Of a stretch of 34,620 nucleotides of DNA, positions 15,893-23,107 are shown piece by piece. Where the stretch lies: contig CALUSW010000012.1 of assembly GCA_944323535.1 (NCBI GenBank), positions 1-34,620 of the forward strand, given 5' to 3'. Positions within the stretch are counted from its first letter, which is position 1, and every line of letters starts with the position of its first letter. The translations under genes and the position numbers were made by a program. The notes below the pieces were generated by a model. The model was not told the origin of the DNA, did no database searches, and worked only from the letters and a program-made list of their open reading frames with translations. Source of the DNA: Candidatus Gastranaerophilales bacterium. GTDB taxonomy: Bacteria; Cyanobacteriota; Vampirovibrionia; Gastranaerophilales; Gastranaerophilaceae.

Positions 15893-17017
15893 TTAATTAT
15901 GAAGTACATTCTTCATTTTATCAATGAACTTAGAAGATGTCTTTTTGTTACAATTGATTTCATAAAGTTTTTTATACAATTGTTTTTCTTCCGCACTTAA
16001 ATTTTGAGGTGTTTTTATTTTAACTACAAAATTATGATTTCCTCTTTTTGAAGAATTTCCCAGATAAGGAACTCCTGCCCCCTTTATCTGAAGAACTTTA
16101 TCCTGTACAACTCCTGCAGGAATTGTAAGCTGCTGCTTGCCGTCAAGAGTATTTACTTCAATTATATCGCCCAGAGCTGCCTGAGGAAATGTTATTTCTA
16201 CTGCCGAATATATGTCAACTCCGTCCCTTTTTAATTCTTTATGTTCTTTAACATAAATTACAACAATTAAATCCCCCGGTCTTCCTCCGTTTTTACCGCA
16301 ATTGCCTTCTCTTGCAAGTCCTATTCTGGAGCCGTTATCAACACCGGCAGGAATATTTATATGCAGTGTCCTTTCTACTTCAAGCCTGCCGTCGCCTTTA
16401 CATTTTGGACATGGATTAACATTGATTTTTCCGCTGCCATGACATTTCGGGCAAGTCGTAATTTGTCTGAAGCTTCCAAGAGGAGTCTGCGTCACCTGCT
16501 GCACACGTCCTGTGCCGCCGCAGGTCGGGCATGTTTCGGGCGCGCTGCCTTTTTTAGCTCCGCTGCCGCCGCACTCATCACAAGTTTCAAGATGTGATAT
16601 CTTTACTTCTTTTTTTACGCCGAATACTGCTTCTTCAAAGTCAATTTGCAAATTCAATCTTAAATCGGCACCATTTTGAGGACTGTTCGGATTTGTTGCC
16701 CTCTCGGAAAAGCCAAAGGCACCGCCGAAAAAGCTTTCAAATATATCATTTAGGTCTCCAAAGCCTGCATCAAAAGGTCCGGAAGTATTAAAACCCGCAT
16801 CTCTTAAACCGTCTTCGCCGTATCTGTCATAAGTTGCACGCTTATTGTCATCCATTAAAGTTTCATAGGCTTTTCCAAGCTCTTTAAATTTTTCTTCCGC
16901 ATCAAGCGCTTTATTTACATCAGGATGATACTGCCTCGCTTTTTTTCTGAAGGCGGCTTTTATTTCATCCTTTGTTGCATTTCTGCTTATCCCTAATATT
17001 TCATAAAAATCACTCAT
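15893..17017 (-). CDS. dnaJ: Chaperone DnaJ (Hsp40)
   Basis: 374 residues, full length. The J domain is at 1-70 with HPD at 31-33, which stimulates DnaK ATPase. A Gly/Phe-rich segment covers about 76-105. Four CxxCxGxG zinc-binding repeats lie at 146-153, 163-170, 189-196 and 203-210, and the C-terminal substrate-binding domain follows. It comes 29 bases after grpE. dnaK, the usual neighbour between grpE and dnaJ, is not here. Confidence 0.97.
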   Translation of the reverse strand: MSDFYEILGISRNATKDEIKAAFRKKARQYHPDVNKALDAEEKFKELGKAYETLMDDNKRATYDRYGEDGLRDAGFNTSGPFDAGFGDLNDIFESFFGGAFGFSERATNPNSPQNGADLRLNLQIDFEEAVFGVKKEVKISHLETCDECGGSGAKKGSAPETCPTCGGTGRVQQVTQTPLGSFRQITTCPKCHGSGKINVNPCPKCKGDGRLEVERTLHINIPAGVDNGSRIGLAREGNCGKNGGRPGDLIVVIYVKEHKELKRDGVDIYSAVEITFPQAALGDIIEVNTLDGKQQLTIPAGVVQDKVLQIKGAGVPYLGNSSKRGNHNFVVKIKTPQNLSAEEKQLYKKLYEINCNKKTSSKFIDKMKNVLHN

Positions 17018-17046
17018 TTTCTTCTTTTCTTTCAGCTAATGTTTTT

Positions 17047-17679
17047 CTATTTTACGGCAACAGCTACCATTGCGGGTCTTAAGACTTTATCTCCGAGTTT
17101 ATAGCCTTTTTGAAGCTCCTGTATAATAGTTTCTTCCGGATATTCATCTGTTTGTGTCTGCATTACAGCTTCATGTAAATTCGGGTCAAATTTTTCTCCT
17201 ACGCTTTTAATATGTTCCAGTCCGAGTTTAGACAAAGAATCGGTAAGCTGTTTATTTAATATGAAAAATGTTTCTTTCATTTTGTCTATATTATCTATTT
17301 TTTCAACCATTTCAACGGCTCTGTCAAAATTATCAACAACTTCTATTACTTTTTTCATACATTCCTGTGCACCGTATTTCAAGAGTGCTTCACGTTCCTG
17401 GACCTGTCTTTTTCTATAATTTTCAAAATCCGCCGCCAATCTTAAATATTGATTATTAAGATTTTCCAAATCCTGCTTCATTTTTTCGGTTTCGGAATCA
17501 GTATTTTCTTCTACTTTTTCCTCTGTATTCAGTATAGTTTCAGGTTCTTCTATTATATTTTCCTGTTCGGTTTCTTTTATTTCTTCTTCAGCCATAGTAT
17601 TTATTTCATCTCCTTTTTTATCATCCTTATTTATAAAAGGATTACCTTTATTCATTTTATTTTCAAAAAAGTTTTTCAT
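17047..17679 (-). CDS. grpE: Nucleotide exchange factor GrpE
   Basis: 210 residues. The first 65 are acidic and likely disordered. A long coiled coil follows from about 65, and the GrpE signature lies in the C-terminal half: AADFENYRKRQ....E.L.KYGAQE, then GLE.I...GE.FDP..HEAVM, and the closing GYKLGDKVLRPA.V.V. GrpE drives ADP release from DnaK. The start at 17679 has AGAGG four bases upstream. A later ATG at 17595 is possible but its AAGGAG lies too far away. It is first in the operon that continues through dnaJ to recN, and a promoter lies just upstream. Confidence 0.95.
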   Translation of the reverse strand: MKNFFENKMNKGNPFINKDDKKGDEINTMAEEEIKETEQENIIEEPETILNTEEKVEENTDSETEKMKQDLENLNNQYLRLAADFENYRKRQVQEREALLKYGAQECMKKVIEVVDNFDRAVEMVEKIDNIDKMKETFFILNKQLTDSLSKLGLEHIKSVGEKFDPNLHEAVMQTQTDEYPEETIIQELQKGYKLGDKVLRPAMVAVAVK

Positions 17680-17709
17680 AATTCCTCTGACTATTTTAAC
17701 TCTTTTTTA

Positions 17710-17737
17710 ATTATAAAATATCAATCCCGTTACTCAA
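17710..17737 (-). promoter_or_regulatory. Promoter for grpE-dnaJ-recN operon
   Basis: On the reverse strand, TTGAGT (17732-17737) and TATAAT (17710-17715) are 16 bases apart, about 30 bases before the grpE ATG. This looks like a vegetative promoter. No CIRCE inverted repeat (the HrcA operator) is seen between 17680 and 17829. Confidence 0.6.
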
Positions 17738-17829
17738 TAGTTATTAATTTTTTCTTAACTTTTTCTTTCCTTTTCTCTTGTCCGTATTGAAAAAAATGTT
17801 ATCATAATAATATAAGGAAGAATTAATTT

Positions 17830-18825
17830 ATGGCTAAAATCAAAAAAATCAGCTATGGAGATATTCTCCACGTTAAAAAACTTATCTCTGTTGTTTGTAA
17901 TGATAAGGTTATGAGTTACAGACGTCTATTTTTTCTTTCGGTTCCTATAACATATCTTCAAAATATAGTATATAGCGTTCACTTAAGAAAATTTCCCGAA
18001 ACATATGTTGTTTTTGATAATAACAAAAATTTAAAAGGAGTTATAAGCGTTAAAGCGCAAAGCGGCAATCCGTATAAATGGCAGATAAAAAGACTTTTCC
18101 TTGATAAAAATTCACACGAAGAAGGCAAACAGCTTATAGAATATATAATAGCAAAATTCGGTGCCAGAGGTGTTGATACTTTTTATATTTCCGTAGATGA
18201 TAATCAAAACGAACTGATTGATTTATTTATAAAAGGCTGCGGTTTCAGGTTTTGCTCCACTGAAACTTTATGGTCTGTTTCAAATGTAAATTTTATGACT
18301 GAAGAAATAGATGAAAGCATATTTAAATCCTTTAAAAACTCAGACTCTCAAAAAGCAGCCGATTTATTTAACGACAATTTGATAACCCATTATAAATATT
18401 CACTTTCAAAAGAAAAAGATGAATTTAATGATAATTTATATCATGGTTTTAATTCTGACATAAACTTCAAATATATAATTGAGGATGAAAAAAATAAGGT
18501 TTTAAAAACATTCATTGAAATTAAAACAATTGATAACAAAAATTATTTTCTAGATACAATCCTGCCGCCGCAATATGCAGATATATATCCTTTGATACTA
18601 TCTTTCGCTGTTAAAAAGATTCTTAAAAGAAACAAGAATTTTAAATTATATATTAAAAACAGAAAATATCTTCAAGGCGGTGAAATACTTGAAAACTTCT
18701 TTAAAGAAAACCGTTTTGAACTGCTTCAAAGTAATGCCGTTCTTGTAAGGGATTTCTTTAAAACCGTTAGAGAAGAATCAAGAAGCTTTAATAATGCCGT
18801 AGTTTTAAGCGGTTTTGAAGTTTAG
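17830..18825 (+). CDS. GNAT-fold acetyltransferase-like protein
   Basis: 331 residues. The N-terminal half resembles an N-acetyltransferase domain: strands ETYVVFD....LKGVISV, the acetyl-CoA-loop region WQIKRLFLD...HEEGKQLIEYII, and the C-terminal strand LFIKGCGFRFCSTETLW (about 135-155). The second half repeats a similar alternation of strands and helices, so a tandem GNAT-like architecture is plausible. The usual Q/RxxGxG/A loop is degenerate (KNSHEEGKQ), so catalysis is uncertain. It is transcribed divergently from grpE with AAGGAAG upstream, and converges on the radical SAM operon. Confidence 0.6.
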   Translation: MAKIKKISYGDILHVKKLISVVCNDKVMSYRRLFFLSVPITYLQNIVYSVHLRKFPETYVVFDNNKNLKGVISVKAQSGNPYKWQIKRLFLDKNSHEEGKQLIEYIIAKFGARGVDTFYISVDDNQNELIDLFIKGCGFRFCSTETLWSVSNVNFMTEEIDESIFKSFKNSDSQKAADLFNDNLITHYKYSLSKEKDEFNDNLYHGFNSDINFKYIIEDEKNKVLKTFIEIKTIDNKNYFLDTILPPQYADIYPLILSFAVKKILKRNKNFKLYIKNRKYLQGGEILENFFKENRFELLQSNAVLVRDFFKTVREESRSFNNAVVLSGFEV

Positions 18826-18866
18826 TTCTTATTATAAATATTTAATATCCCAATTAATTCAGCAGT

Positions 18867-19847
18867 TTAAATCAAATATTTTGCGCGGTCGCAAATTTCC
18901 AACCGGTAAAAATTCATTTCTTTTGATTTTGCAGCTACATATTTCATTAAGTCAATTATTCTTTTATCCGGTTCTTCTTTTCTATATCTGTTCAGCCAGC
19001 TGTTTTCAATATCTATTACAATAATACCTATATTATTATCTTTGTTAAATTTCAGCCAATTATCAATTTCAACAGTATTATCATTTATTTCCGGAATAAT
19101 AATATATTTGCTGATTACGTTATAAGAACCTCTTTGTGATTTTGCATATTTTTTTAAATTTTTGCATACCGTTTCATATTTGTCAGTTTGTTTTATTTTT
19201 TTATAGATTTCTTTTGATGAGCTGTCAACGGAAACAACAACGGAAAGCTGTCCGGTTGATATTCCTTTTGCTATAACGGGGGAATACTTAATTCCGGAAG
19301 AGGGCACCCTTATATTTGAAAATCCGTTCTTTAAAAATAAATTTATAAGTTTTTCAAATTCGGGAAGTATTGTCGGTTCACCGCCGCCAAAACCAATAGC
19401 ACCGCCTCTTTTTATTATTTTTTTATCAAACATATCTTTTATGATGGGATAAATGTTATATGTTTTTAAACTGTTATAACGTTTCTTATCTTCTTCAGTA
19501 TAACAATAGCTGCAGCAGCAATTGCATTTTGTAAAATGGTCAAATATTATGGAATCTATATAATCAATTTGCGGCCATTCATTCTCTTCAAGAAAAACAC
19601 ATCCTCTGCAGCCTTCAACTGTTTGACCGGATTTTTGTATATTCCTGTATTCATTTTTTATTTTAAAAAAGTTATCCCAGTTTATCTTTTCACCGTGATA
19701 ATCTTCAAATATCATAGAGTTGCCGCCGCCCGGGGCACTCATATAACAGCATAATTTTACATTTGAACCATATACTCCGTTATCAAAACAAACACCTGAT
19801 TCTAACCATTTACAGCTTATATACTTTTCTTTTTTTATTTCCTGCAT
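18867..19847 (-). CDS. Radical SAM enzyme with N-terminal Cys block
   Basis: 326 residues. The radical SAM motif CxxxCxxC is C108, C112, C115, followed by Y116; the glycine-rich SAM site FGGGEPT is at 153-159. Before the core there are cysteines at 12, 20, 33, 34, 80 and 83 spaced like a SPASM/twitch auxiliary-cluster domain, which normally follows the core. The order therefore looks permuted. C-terminal to the core there is only C319. The reaction is unknown; related enzymes modify peptides, sugars or lipids. It is third and last in the operon, seven bases after the other radical SAM gene, with AGG six bases before its ATG. No precursor-peptide-like small ORF was found beside it. Confidence 0.82.
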   Translation of the reverse strand: MQEIKKEKYISCKWLESGVCFDNGVYGSNVKLCCYMSAPGGGNSMIFEDYHGEKINWDNFFKIKNEYRNIQKSGQTVEGCRGCVFLEENEWPQIDYIDSIIFDHFTKCNCCCSYCYTEEDKKRYNSLKTYNIYPIIKDMFDKKIIKRGGAIGFGGGEPTILPEFEKLINLFLKNGFSNIRVPSSGIKYSPVIAKGISTGQLSVVVSVDSSSKEIYKKIKQTDKYETVCKNLKKYAKSQRGSYNVISKYIIIPEINDNTVEIDNWLKFNKDNNIGIIVIDIENSWLNRYRKEEPDKRIIDLMKYVAAKSKEMNFYRLEICDRAKYLI

Positions 19848-19854
19848 ATTATAC

Positions 19855-20829
19855 CTATTTAAAATTACAGTTTAAAAGCCTGCAATTTTTTGTACATTTT
19901 AAAATATTTTCCCTGACTTTATCCGCTTTTTCACTGTACCATAAATCCTGAGGCAAACTTTCTTTCAGATTTCCGATAGGTTCCATACAAAAACAAATAC
20001 GGCAATTTCCGTACGGATCGATTGCAAAATTATTTTCTCCGACCATACATTGTATATTTTGAATTTCCTCCGGAGTATCAATTAATATCTTAAATGCTTT
20101 CAGCTGGCTAAACCCGTTACATACAGGATAGCCTTCTTCTTTAAGACGTATCATTTCATCTATTGCATTTAATGCTGCTTTTTTTATATCACTGCCGTAT
20201 ATTTGATTGCCGGAGTCAACAAGAGTTGAAAAAGCATCTCCGTTATCCATCAGCTGATAGCTTACACCTATTCCCTCTGTTTTACAAAATTCCGCTATCG
20301 GTCTTATTTCAGATAAATTCGAAGGCATTACAACTGTTGATAAAAATATATTTTTCCATTTATGATTGCTGTCATATTTATTTTTGTAGACTAAATTTTG
20401 TATAGAATCCATAGTTCGTTGGAATGCGTCATTTCTTCCTCTTGAAGTATTATGGATAGAAGGATTTTCTACCGAATTAAGAGAAAAAGTAATATTTGTA
20501 AAAGAGGATTGCAATACTTTATCAAGTTTATCAGGCAGAGCAAGCCCGTTAGTAACAATATTTACAGTATCTCCCAAATCTGAAGCATACTTTGCCATTT
20601 CAAATACATCATCACGAATAAAAGGCTCTCCGCCGGAAATTATAAATTGATAATTTCCTATCCAGTTATGCATATTAAAAAGAACTTTTTTCCATTCTTC
20701 AAGCGTCATTTCTTTTTGCTGAACTTCAGCAGGCGTTTTCCAGCCGTTACAAGTAATGCACCTCGACTGGCACCTCTCTGTATTATTATAGGAGAAGGAA
20801 ACAGGTTTTTTATTTTTATCTATTGTCAT
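19855..20829 (-). CDS. Radical SAM/SPASM enzyme
   Basis: 324 residues. CxxxCxxC is C20, C24, C27, and the SAM-binding ISGGEPF is at 64-70. The C-terminus has a SPASM-type cysteine set at C261, C276, C279, C281, C312, C316 and C321, including the strand AIDPYGNCRICF, for extra iron-sulfur clusters. Enzymes of this architecture (MoaA/PqqE/anSME-like) carry out peptide or small-molecule modifications; the substrate here cannot be inferred. It starts three bases after the stop of the GGDEF gene and is followed closely by a second radical SAM gene, so the pair probably acts on the same substrate or in successive steps. Confidence 0.85.
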   Translation of the reverse strand: MTIDKNKKPVSFSYNNTERCQSRCITCNGWKTPAEVQQKEMTLEEWKKVLFNMHNWIGNYQFIISGGEPFIRDDVFEMAKYASDLGDTVNIVTNGLALPDKLDKVLQSSFTNITFSLNSVENPSIHNTSRGRNDAFQRTMDSIQNLVYKNKYDSNHKWKNIFLSTVVMPSNLSEIRPIAEFCKTEGIGVSYQLMDNGDAFSTLVDSGNQIYGSDIKKAALNAIDEMIRLKEEGYPVCNGFSQLKAFKILIDTPEEIQNIQCMVGENNFAIDPYGNCRICFCMEPIGNLKESLPQDLWYSEKADKVRENILKCTKNCRLLNCNFK

Positions 20830-20832
20830 ATT

Positions 20833-21711
20833 TTAATAATCCAAATTTACCTGTGAAAATAAAACTATTTTATTTTTACCGCGTTTTTTAGCATTATATA
20901 AAGCATGTTCCGCATACCTTATAAGAGAATTAGCATTTTCGTCAATATTATCAATCTGCGGATAAGAAGCAATTCCTCCAGAGACTTTTACCGGATGTCT
21001 TTCTACTTCGCCTGCCGGAATAAATGACATTTTTTCAATATCTCTTCTAAATCTTTCAGCAAAAATAAATGCATTCTCTTCACTTGTATCAGGAAGAATA
21101 ACCATAAATTCTTCATCACCGTATCTGGTAACGACATCTTCTTTTCTTGCTAAATTTTGAAGCATTTCCGCAACTTTTTTAAGAAGAACATCTCCCCATT
21201 CGTAGCCGTACATATCATTTACAACTTTGAAGAAATCAAGGTCAAACAAAATACAAGAGACGGTTGAATTATACCTTTTTGCTCTTGACATTTCAGATTC
21301 TAATCTTTCAAGCATAAATTTTCTGTTATGAAGACCGGTAAGTTCATCTGTTGTTGTTATATTATTTATTTTGTCTTTAAGTTCTTTTATTTTTATAAGA
21401 TTTTTTAATCGCACCGAAAATTCATATTCATTAATAGGATTAAGAATATAATCATAAGCCTCGCCTCTGACAGTTATATTTTCGGGTGTATCATCAGAAA
21501 CAACAAGAACAGGAACAGGAAATTTCATTATCATAGACAATTCTTTCAGTTTACCTAATGAAATATCAAAAATAGCAGCATCCGGATTTAAAACTTCAAT
21601 TTCCTTTATATCGTCAATATTTTTAACCGTAACTTCCGCCTCAAACAACTTTTTGACAAGATTTTCTATTGATGATGTTTTCCCCTCTGTATAAATAACA
21701 AGCCTGCTCAT
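20833..21711 (-). CDS. GGDEF protein with degenerate receiver domain
   Basis: 292 residues from the ATG at 21711, which has AAGGA about eight bases upstream; an ATG at 21789 would add 26 residues without such support. Residues 1-110 look like a response-regulator receiver: D49 fits the phosphorylation site, but the conserved Lys is replaced (LNP, N91). A GGDEF domain follows with TDELTGLHNR (121-130) and FDLDFFK (156-162). The signature reads RYGDEEF (196-202), so the second Gly of GGDEF is Asp. An RxxD inhibitory site (RKED, 189-192) is correctly placed. It may be a weak diguanylate cyclase, or a c-di-GMP or GTP sensor. It leads the operon with two radical SAM genes. Confidence 0.85.
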   Translation of the reverse strand: MSRLVIYTEGKTSSIENLVKKLFEAEVTVKNIDDIKEIEVLNPDAAIFDISLGKLKELSMIMKFPVPVLVVSDDTPENITVRGEAYDYILNPINEYEFSVRLKNLIKIKELKDKINNITTTDELTGLHNRKFMLERLESEMSRAKRYNSTVSCILFDLDFFKVVNDMYGYEWGDVLLKKVAEMLQNLARKEDVVTRYGDEEFMVILPDTSEENAFIFAERFRRDIEKMSFIPAGEVERHPVKVSGGIASYPQIDNIDENANSLIRYAEHALYNAKKRGKNKIVLFSQVNLDY

Positions 21712-21801
21712 TAATAAATCCTTTCCATATACCGCTTTTATTTTATCAAATTTATTAAAAAAGTTCAAAGGTTCTGTTTTTTGTTGCATATTTTAACAAA
21801 T

Positions 21802-21829
21802 TTGAAGAAAGCAGAAGTTTTAATATAAT
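21802..21829 (+). promoter_or_regulatory. Promoter for the beta-lactamase-like gene
   Basis: TTGAAG (21802-21807), a 16-base spacer and TATAAT (21824-21829), followed by a strong AGGAGG at 21837-21842. Confidence 0.6.
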
Positions 21830-21850
21830 ATAAATCAGGAGGAGTTAATT

Positions 21851-23011
21851 TTGCCGGAACCGAAATATAATAATTATGCGAAAACAGACTTATATACTTC
21901 TTTCTATGAGCAATACTATTTTAAGAATAAGCCTGCAAAAATAAAGCCGATAAAAAAATTTTCAGGTAAAAAGAAATCCGGAAACAAAATAGGCGTGGCG
22001 GCTTTTATAGTTTTTTCCGCTTTACTTTTTGTTGTTTGTACATTTTCTTTCAGAACTTTTATCGCAGATATATTTCCTTATAATACCAAAAATGCATTAA
22101 AAGCAGACTATCGAAAACTTCTTTATCCTACACATAATTATTTATATAAGGATTTATTTCTCGGTAAATACATAATACAGGATACTAACTATAGTAATCC
22201 GCTAATGATTGATATGAAAGAATCATATGAAAGAAACGGTTTAAAAAACAGATTGATTGCACTTGCAAATGATTATTCAAAAATAGAACCTTCCATATAC
22301 GTATGGGAATATACAGGTAAATCTTATGTTAATATAAATGCAGATATAGCTTTTCCTGCTGCAAGTATAATAAAAATTCCCGTATTAATTGAAATGTTCA
22401 GGGAGATTGAACATGGCAAGTTTTCTCTTGACGATAAAATGGTGTTGGAAGATCATTATAGAGCTCCGGGGTCAGGGAAACTTCAATATTCGCAAGGCGG
22501 TATTGCCCATACTATGGATTATCTGGCAAAAATAATGATAGAAAACTCCGATAACTCTTCAACCAATATGATAATTTCCAAAATCGGCGGAATGCCGCAG
22601 GTAAATAGAGCCATTAAAAGATGGGGGCTTAAAACAACCCATATAAATAACTGGCTGCCTGATATGGACGGAACAAACGTAACAACATCAAGAGAAATGG
22701 CTAAAATGTTTTACAATATTGATTCAACAAACATTTTATCCAACGAATCAAAAAGACATATTGCAAGATATCTTTCCCATGTAAAAAATAACAGACTTCT
22801 TCAAGCCGGATTACCTCAGGAGGCAATTCTTCTGCATAAAACCGGAGATATAGGCTTTATGCTCGGTGATGCAGGTATTGTAAAGACTGCAAACGGCAGA
22901 AAATATATTGTCGTTATTCTTGTAAAAAGACCTTACAATCATCATCAGGGCAAAGATTTTATTGTTAAAGCTTCAGAAATAATTTATAATAATATTTCTT
23001 ATCAAAATTAA
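21851..23011 (+). CDS. Membrane-anchored class A beta-lactamase-like serine hydrolase
   Basis: 386 residues. A cytoplasmic basic N-terminus and one membrane segment (about 47-66) place the rest outside the inner membrane. The penicillin-recognising motifs are all present: SxxK as S172-I-I-K175, SDN at 233-235 and KTG at 330-332. The omega-loop Glu of true class A beta-lactamases is not evident; the region reads NWLPDMDGTN. Peptidoglycan-related activity or a weak lactamase is therefore as likely as antibiotic resistance. The start codon is TTG, strongly supported by AGGAGG six to eight bases upstream and a promoter; no in-frame ATG lies nearby. Confidence 0.85.
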   Translation: MPEPKYNNYAKTDLYTSFYEQYYFKNKPAKIKPIKKFSGKKKSGNKIGVAAFIVFSALLFVVCTFSFRTFIADIFPYNTKNALKADYRKLLYPTHNYLYKDLFLGKYIIQDTNYSNPLMIDMKESYERNGLKNRLIALANDYSKIEPSIYVWEYTGKSYVNINADIAFPAASIIKIPVLIEMFREIEHGKFSLDDKMVLEDHYRAPGSGKLQYSQGGIAHTMDYLAKIMIENSDNSSTNMIISKIGGMPQVNRAIKRWGLKTTHINNWLPDMDGTNVTTSREMAKMFYNIDSTNILSNESKRHIARYLSHVKNNRLLQAGLPQEAILLHKTGDIGFMLGDAGIVKTANGRKYIVVILVKRPYNHHQGKDFIVKASEIIYNNISYQN

Positions 23012-23018
23012 AGAAATG

Positions 23019-23049
23019 TATCAATTTATACATTGATATTAATTTTTTA
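23019..23049 (+). terminator. Candidate terminator after serine hydrolase gene
   Basis: TATCAAT (23019-23025) pairs perfectly with ATTGATA (23032-23038) over a 6-base loop and is followed by TTAATTTTTT. An alternative overlapping hairpin, AATGTAT (23015-23021) with ATACATT (23028-23034), is mutually exclusive with it. Confidence 0.5.
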
Positions 23050-23077
23050 TCAAAAAAAATAATCTTGCTAATTTTTT

Positions 23078-23086
23078 TGATATAAT
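23078..23086 (+). promoter_or_regulatory. Extended -10 promoter for the symporter gene
   Basis: TGATATAAT (23078-23086) is a TGn-extended -10 box 21 bases before the symporter ATG. No good -35 is seen, which fits an extended -10 promoter. Confidence 0.45.
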
Positions 23087-23107
23087 TGGCATAGGAATAA
23101 GTATGAA

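Noticed and set aside
17680-17829. CIRCE element before grpE
   Set aside because: No TTAGCACTC/GAGTGCTAA-type inverted repeat is present; only an ordinary promoter is seen.
18826-21850. Search for a ribosomally made precursor peptide next to the radical SAM genes
   Set aside because: The gaps between the three genes are 3 and 7 bases, and the flanking gaps hold no short frame with a ribosome binding site, so a RiPP cluster is not supported.
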